A DNA stretch of 64,000 bases from assembly GCA_948567375.1 (NCBI GenBank), contig OX419761.1, positions 9,338,243 through 9,402,242 of the forward strand, written 5' to 3'. The notes below the pieces were generated by a model, which was given only the letters and a program-made list of their open reading frames with translations, made no database searches and was not told where the DNA came from. A program made the position numbers and the translations under genes. The stretch is from Lunularia cruciata (Eukaryota; Streptophyta; Marchantiopsida; Lunulariales; Lunulariaceae). Positions 57,731-64,000 of this stretch are shown here, piece after piece. Position 1 is the stretch's first letter. Each line of letters begins with the position of its first letter.

Positions 57731-59665
57731 GGTGCGTGACTGCATGCAGATGTTCTGTAGCTAGTTAAACTGTAGAATGTGGATCAGTCTCTTTATATCC
57801 TCTATTCTATAATCCTGAGTTTTTGAAGCCATGCTTCTTTAGACAGATTTAGTACAAAATTAGTAGCGTTTCCGTTTGACTCAATTAATTCACAAAATTT
57901 ACATCATCGACATTTTGGTAACGGTTAATGCTAGTGTTACCATCAAACATTCTTGTAACAAGAATAAATAATTTCATTTGCTTACGATAAATCACAAGAG
58001 TCCCACGAATAGCGACATATTACCATTGACAAAGATTTCATCAAACATTCTTAAAATAAGCAATTTCATGCGATTACCGAAAAATCACAAGTATCACACA
58101 AACAGCAAGGTATCACTATTAGCAAATATTTCCTACTCGTGTGGAAAGAGTTGAACCGTTTCATGATTGATCAATTAACATTAGAATACTCAATTATCTA
58201 TCTTAAAATAAGTGCACAAGCCAAGAAGCCTCCACTTTTAACAAAGAAATTTGTTTTGGAGTTCGCAATCTGCAGTAGTTTAGTCTTTCTGCATACTTGG
58301 CGCACTGTGAGATCGAAGTGCCATATTTGCGATACTGTTAAGTTTTCCGTTCATATGCCTCCAAATGTTTATATGTTTCACGATACTGTACTTTTCGTGA
58401 CTCCCTCTGAGCCAGACGTCAAGCAGTATGAACTGAGATAATCTGTCCACGAAATGTCAAGAGAGGATATATACCAGTTAAACTTAAGTTGATGGGTACA
58501 TCTAGCACATTATCCTCTAAGACTGGTTTACAAACTCATGTACATCTATTGAAGTGTTAAACATCGGTGCCTGTCTTTATTGTACAGTCGACATGCTTGC
58601 CTTTTGTTAGCGTAACAAGAGTATCGGGAACTCGAATCAAAGAGCGAGAGTGAACTTAAGACCAAATGTCACGAGCGATGAAGAAGGAAGTCAAGTTAAG
58701 AACTTTCACACGGGAATGATTCACGTGAAGTGCATACCGTGGTACAATGCGCATAACAAATCGATACGATTTTCAGGAATTCGATCCTTCATAACAACTA
58801 TAGACAAATTATCATCTCAATCGGTACGACACTGTCAGTATTATCCATAGTACTTACGCGGTAACGAATTTGCCATCTAGAAACATCGTTTAAAAAATTC
58901 TCCTAGTAAGAGCCAGAATATTTCAACACATACTATTTCTATAAATTGTTAGACAGCAGCGTGCAGAATGATAAGAGTAGTTGGTATCGTTAGCGAGAGT
59001 AGACGAGTAGTCAACAATTGCAGCATTGCCGATGGTGACTTTAAGTCTGATTCTAGGTTCCTGGTTGCTGAACGTTTTCGCGTGATGAGTAGTTCTGGGT
59101 TGAGACTCAAGCATCAGAGATACAACTGATGGATTTTCATCTACAGACTTGGAGGAAGGGTGGTCTCTGCATGAATAAAGCCCACTAAGAAATGAGGTCC
59201 ACTGTGAGTTACATTCTTTGAAGTAACACTATTTCACTTGTTACTTGATAGGATGTCAGAACATTGGCGCTTAATGTGTGGGAAAAGCTCCAGATGTGTA
59301 GGAGTAATATCTCAGCTCCCCTGCATCGATTATCTAAACCGACTCAACAATTTCGAAAGGGAAAGAGTCATTTCTGTTGGTGCAATGTGTAAATAAAATA
59401 TGTAAATGGCTTGAATCTGTGTGCATGGAAAATTTTTAACGTTTGGAGATGGTACAATGACGCCCTGCCAACTACTAACTTCATAACTACTATCTTATAT
59501 CTATGTAAGAACCCTGTGCATCACTCGATGTGCTTCGACGGGTGAAGCCATACAATGGTACTCAGTTTGTATATACCTCTTCTCCGTCGGGCACGCGACT
59601 ACTGTACAGTTGCATGTAATATCTATCATTTAAAACAACAGGGGTCTTATTCCGGTGGGAACATC
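57731..59665. other. Intergenic, no gene recognised
   Basis: Open frames at 58139-58441 and 58650-58850 show no domain or codon pattern that I recognise. The sequence is AT-rich up to about 58100 and becomes more balanced towards the P450 gene. Confidence 0.45.
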
Positions 59666-59671
59666 TTTATT
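59666..59671 (-). terminator. Candidate polyadenylation signal of the P450 gene
   Basis: AATAAA on the minus strand, about 190 nt past the P450 stop codon. It is a standard hexamer at a plausible 3' UTR distance, but not proof of the transcript end. Confidence 0.4.
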
Positions 59672-59858
59672 CCAGAGGTTGAGGTTCACCCATGATAGTC
59701 AGCGATACCTTGTATTCCTGTATTGCTCACGAGAGCAACTCCGCAATCACAAATACAAATTCCGATTTTCGACGTTAACATCTTTGTGCATGTTACTCTG
59801 ACCTCAAAATGCAGAGGTAAGGACTATATCGCCTAGTGGACGATTCGAATCTATCTAC

Positions 59859-61756
59859 TTAGTATAAATTGCACACAGGGTAACGTGGTTTAGGTACCAG
59901 CTGCAAAGGAACGGCTTTGAAACAGGTCAAGCCGAAGTTTTCGTTCATGTCAATCTCTTTTGGATTCTGCCAAGATGGTGAACTGAAATCTATGCCGTGA
60001 AGCAGACGGGCCAAACTCATTTGCACCATTATAAGACCAAGACTCATTCCTGGACAGATTCGTCTCCCGGATCCAAAAGGTAAGAGCTTAAAGTCCTGTC
60101 CTCTGCAATCAATGTTCATGTCCACTTCGAGGAAACGTTCGGGAACAAACTCCAGAGCTCTGTCCCATACATTTGGGTCACGTCCAATGGCATACGCGTT
60201 CACGTACAAGCGGGTTCTAGCTGGAATCTTGTACCCCTGCAGCTCACAAGCCTCGATAGACTCATGAGGAATCAGCAAAGGAGCAGGAGGATGGAGTCGA
60301 AGTGTCTCCTTTACAACAGCATAGAGGTAAGGGAGCTCAGGTAGGTCGGACTCCTCGACCTTGCGGTCACTACCTACAACCCCGTCGATCTCTTCCTGCA
60401 ATCTTTTCATCTTCTCTGGCTCCCTGATAAGATTTGTCAGAGCCCACTCGATGGTGCTTGATGAGGTATCGACTCCCGCGGTAAGTATATCCTGATGAAC
60501 GCGTGGAAAGGTTAGATTGAAATTTAACAGACTTTAAGCTGCATATTCTCGCGACAAGTGTAATTTGACAGTATATAGCTCGTTCGAAATTTTCTCGAAT
60601 AAATTATACAGGAACTTTTAGACTATAAATGTCTAAAGAGATAATGCCGCCATCATGTTCACAATCCTGCTTTTCAATACTGACTGCAAATCAATTCACA
60701 CTCAATTTCAGTTGCATAGGGACACCTCTATTTTCAATTCACGTGATGGTCGAAACGCCTTTCGACTATCACGTGAGAATAAATGTGGTTGCTACTTACC
60801 AGCATTACGGCTACCACTTTCTCGTCACTTAGATTCCCATCCTCTCCAGCAGGAAGAGAAAGAAGAACATCCAGTAAGTCTTTCGGTTGAGCATAGTCTC
60901 GCTTTTCGTTTGACTTTCGATGTTCATCAATCATTTGATATACAAGTTTATCCAAGTTTCGAACAGCAACTCTCATGCGTTTCTCGTAGCCCTGCAGATC
61001 GAGTCGTCGGATCATGGGGAAATAATCACCAAGGTTAACAACGCCAGAAAGACCAAAAATCTCCTGGATGATATCCCGGAACTTCTTCGATTCTGCAGCT
61101 ACTTCCGCGGAGCAGCCCCAGCGAATAACACTCTTGCCCATAACCATTCGTGTCACGACATTCAACGTGAGCTGAGTGAGCTTGAGGCTCATGATCACAG
61201 GTTCTCCAGAGCTGGACTCTTCCACCATATTTTTGACCATATGAGAGGTCTCTTCATCTCTCATGTATTGGAATGTTTCGAGCCTCTTCGGGGTGAAGAG
61301 CTCAAGCAAACAGATCTTCCGCATGTGCCTCCAGTGAGGACCATATGGTGCACCGGCAATGTCGTTGAAGTTGTGTGAGAAAATCTCAAAGGCAGCTCCT
61401 TCGGTGATACGCGATGCAAATGTCCTGTCATGCGTTTTCAGAACCTCTTTGGCCATCTCTACTGAACTTGCTACTATACAGTCTGAACAACCCAGGCGGA
61501 GATAGTAAAGAGGCCCATACTTTTCTCCGAGCTTGGCCATGCCAACATGAGGCTGAGCTCCGAGAAGATGAAGATGCCCGATAATGGGCAGCCGAGGAGG
61601 AGAAACAGGCCATCGCGCAACAAGCCGGCGCTTTGGCGAGACCATGTAGTATACTCGGTACATAATTGCAGCTGCTATGGACCCTGCTGCGAGAATCGCG
61701 GCAATCAAGAGAAAGTATCCTTGCTCGAGCACCCACGACGTCGAACTAGGATCCAT
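59859..61756 (-). CDS. Cytochrome P450, CYP71 clan (two exons)
   Basis: Exon 1 is 61756-60800 (319 codons) and exon 2 is 60491-59859 (210 codons plus TAA), giving 529 aa, normal for a plant microsomal P450. Visible features: membrane anchor (residues about 14-37), proline-rich hinge PPRLPIIG (53-60), helix C WRHMR (142-146), helix I AGVDTS (324-329), ExxR ETLR (381-384), PERF (436-439), and heme loop FGSGRRICPG with Cys465. All catalytic signatures are intact. It is a heme monooxygenase of the ER membrane that would use a P450 reductase. The substrate cannot be told; A-type relatives act on phenylpropanoids, flavonoids, terpenoids or fatty acids. ATG 61756 sits in the context GGAATGGAT, and an N-terminal anchor follows at once. 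No cluster partners are visible. Confidence 0.92.
60492..60799 (-). other. Intron of the P450 gene
   Basis: 308 bp, phase 0, donor CTG|GTAAGT and acceptor CATCAG|GAT on the minus strand. Joining the exons restores VAVML|DILTAGVDTS, the expected helix I region. Without splicing the frame would stop 21 codons past the donor. Confidence 0.92.
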
Positions 61757-63289
61757 TCCGACAATGCGACTTCTGCAGACTTGTGACTGGTATATGATAG
61801 AATAAAACTATCTTACCTCGTTTGTTTCCCTGTCTACTTCCAGGCTGGAAGAGAGGACTCTGAGACTTCTAAGTTTAACCAAGTGTTTGAAACTAGAACT
61901 GCTTCGTAAACACGGTCTCCTGGAAGAATCAGCTTCCACGACTGCCACAGGAACCCACTTCCGACGGAGAATCTGGAGAATTATCAATCCTCGGAAGTTT
62001 TCTTGCGTCGCGTAGCTCTACCACAACGCCCCGGAGTGGACAACACAAATACGGCACAACTTCTTGTCACTGGAAACCTTCTTTCGTCAGCTTCAGATAT
62101 GAGTGCTAGGCGGGAAACTCCGGAACTCTAGTAGGAGTCCTGGAGCTGAACAAATAGGACTCGGAGATCTCTCTACTTGGTGTGAATATCCGGGACGAGA
62201 AGGACAGTGATCCAGAAGATTTGAGGTCCGGGTAAGAAAGAAACAATAGTCTGGTTAAACGAGGCCCGCGACGTCGAGCGACGCTGTTCGCAGCAACAGA
62301 TGGACGCCAAGAAGAATATGTTGACCACTGTTAGAGTACGCTGCGAAATAAAACGGATGTGTGTAAGTTGTCTTCAAGATGGGATCTTTCAAAGATTTTG
62401 AACTAAACTGCGCTATCCGTCTGCTCCTCGTCAACGAACTTCTTCTCGTTTCGGCGGCTGCGCTGCACTGTCTTTACTAGGACTACTGCCCACAACAGCA
62501 CGAATGCAAATTCGGCGCATAAGGGAAGACACCGACTGTTCAAAGACTAGGGTCCCCTCCGTCTGCTTGGGGTTGTACACTCGTAGCTTCGTCTGTTCAA
62601 CGTGATGCGGTTATGAAACATTTATACAGAAGCAGTTCTCAGCTGGATGTTGAAACACAACGACCCTGTAACCCATGCACATGCACCCACGCACGACACC
62701 AGACCCCCCAACCGAGAACTCCGGGGATATATTACTCACCATAAAAATAAAATTGGAGTGTGCATGGGCAGGGATGGCTCTTGATATACGACAACGTGCT
62801 ATCAATCGAGGTCCGAAGCGCTGACTATAATCGCTAATTTACCACGAACAATTTCAACATTTGCGTTAAAAACGTTTCAACCATACTGTGTACCGAGCAG
62901 CGTCGAATCGTTGGCTTGCGGGACGATTTACTTGTGACGGGGCCCATCGACTTCACAGGAGATTTACAGCTCCTGCTTGGAGCTACCAGCATTGGGAGGT
63001 GAGGTGACCTTTTACTTTTCTAGTCCATTGGGTCTGATCATTCAATCTCTTTTGTCTAAACGTGTCAATGATTTGGCAAATCACGTGTGGACAATTTGTA
63101 AAGAACAAGTAACTGCACCCACCCCAGCGCGATGGATATAACTCCTTCCATAAAAACAGGAGCTTGACTCAGGTGTCGTGGGCGTTGAAAGCAATTCTTA
63201 CCATACGTAAAGTGATAACCGCCAATTCATGCAGACAGTTTGAGACACAACGGACTCTGTTAGATGGCAAGGAGTTGGAAACGATGGAA
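61757..63289. other. Upstream region of the P450 gene, no gene recognised
   Basis: The first few hundred bases are the likely 5' UTR and promoter. On the minus strand TTTTATTCTATCATATACC (near 61790-61808) could include a TATA element, but this is weak. GC content is higher than in the repeat block. I recognise no protein or RNA gene. Confidence 0.4.
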
Positions 63290-63307
63290 GGCGACCGCAT
63301 TGGATAA

Positions 63308-63531
63308 CAAAAAGGCTCGGGAGACCTCATCAAGCCGTACAAGGATAAAAGAACATAGATAGATAAAATAGGAAAAATGCGACCGCGTAGGAAAAACGAA
63401 GGATGGGAAGACCCCATCAAGCCGTTCAAGGTCGAGAAAAAAAAGGTAACATGGGGCTTAACGAAGGATGGGAAGACCCATCAAGCCGTACAAGGGAGAG
63501 AAAAAAAAGTATCATGGGGCTTAGCCCCATG
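63308..63531 (+). repeat. Short tandem repeat with terminal palindrome
   Basis: Two near-identical units of about 64 bp start at 63398 and 63462 (CGAAGGATGGGAAGACCC, then TCAAGCCGT-CAAGG and GAGAAAAAAAAG and CATGGGGCTTA). A weaker half unit lies at 63312-63345 (GGGAGACCTCATCAAGCCGT). The second unit runs into the perfect hairpin CATGGGGC-TTA-GCCCCATG (63513-63531). GATAGATAGATAAAAT occurs on both sides (63355 and 63543). It may be part of a small non-autonomous repeat. Confidence 0.7.
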
Positions 63532-64000
63532 TTAAATAAAATGATAGATAGATAAAATGGGGTTAAGCAATAATAGTATTTGCATGAGAAATCTGTCCTC
63601 CCGCACGTAAAAATAACAAGCCGGAAACTAGAAGAAACCTTGCAACAACTCCTACAAGACGACGAGACCTTAGACTAGCAGTGGACCTGCAGGGACTCTT
63701 GCTCTTACCGGCCGCGTTGTGTGTACGGGCGGCTGATGTTCTTTCGCTGTGAACTGGACAGAGCGGTTACCTCTTCGGAGATCTGAGACCACCAAATACT
63801 CTGATTTCTGTCGTCCCGCTCACTTGTACATCTATTAATTACCGTTAACACGATACGTGAATCGGTCTGCCGGCTACGTGACGGAGAAAACCTCAGGGGT
63901 TTCACTTCAAAGACGACACTGTGCTACAGCGAGTGACGGAAGACTGCTGATGGGAGTGCGCTACTCAATAAAATAACGACTTGGCAGTTGTCAGCGTTGA
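63532..64000. other. No gene recognised
   Basis: The open stretch at 63705-63905 on the minus strand has no recognisable domain. Nothing else is visible up to the end of the window. Confidence 0.4.

Noticed and set aside
58139-58850. Open frames at 58139-58441 and 58650-58850 as small genes
   Set aside because: No recognised domain, no repeat support, no clear start context and no codon bias visible. They are likely chance frames.
60655-61378. Plus-strand open frames over the P450 gene
   Set aside because: They are antisense to well-supported P450 exon 1 and the intron, and the translations show no domain.
63705-63905. Minus-strand open frame near the right end
   Set aside because: No recognisable domain and no supporting signals.

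Overview
The window looks like nuclear DNA of a land plant. There is one intact-looking gene, a CYP71-clan (A-type) cytochrome P450 with a single GT-AG intron, at about 59.9-61.8 kb. The first ~56.4 kb is a block of nested, decayed LTR retrotransposons. I lean towards a bryophyte or another non-seed plant, because one Ty3 family here has an integrase ending in a PHD-finger-like motif that I associate with such genomes. That placement is a low-confidence inference.

Layout. 0.9-3.2 kb: a truncated Ty1/copia element (LTR, tRNA-Met primer site, gag, protease, start of integrase). 3.2-12.5 kb: fragments of two Ty3 families plus complete solo LTR 'B'. 12.5-27.2 kb: a decayed LTR 'C' interrupted by LTR 'D' and by a 9.3-kb element (17177-26456). 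That element has a 3.8-kb 3' LTR, a polypurine tract, a pol region of the OTA (Ogre/Tat/Athila-like) type, and a truncated 5' LTR. 27.5-31.2 kb: solo LTR 'G'. 31.7-55.7 kb: one plus-strand Ty3 element ('host 1') split four ways. A chromovirus (32164-46240) sits in its RT/RNase H junction, solo LTR 'L' in RNase H, and solo LTR 'M' in the integrase region. The chromovirus is itself split by solo LTR 'I/K', which is split by solo LTR 'J'. Five-base target duplications found by eye support most layers. 56.4-64 kb: mostly single-copy-looking DNA with the P450 gene, an ~85-bp tandem repeat and a ~64-bp tandem repeat with a palindrome.

The main discovery candidate is the LTR family A-M. Each complete LTR is about 3.6-3.9 kb, starts TGTGGTACCCACA and ends GGTTGTCACA. 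Its U3 part carries a long sense-oriented reading frame of ~835-850 codons upstream of the LTR's own TATA box. The encoded protein has a conserved globular N-terminal half, an acidic Ser/Glu-rich linker, a long coiled coil and a conserved C-terminal tail. At least ten related copies lie in this window, mostly as solo LTRs, all broken by stops or small indels. I know of no established function for this protein.

How the pieces relate. The U3 reading frame lies directly downstream of pol and the polypurine tract, so in a full-length element it would sit at the 3' end of the genomic RNA and be copied into both LTRs. Recombination between LTRs would leave solo LTRs that still carry it. Most stop codons look like single C-to-T or G-to-A changes (CAG to TAG, CGA to TGA, TGG to TAG or TGA), as expected for methylated, silenced repeats. 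The P450 gene appears independent of the repeats.
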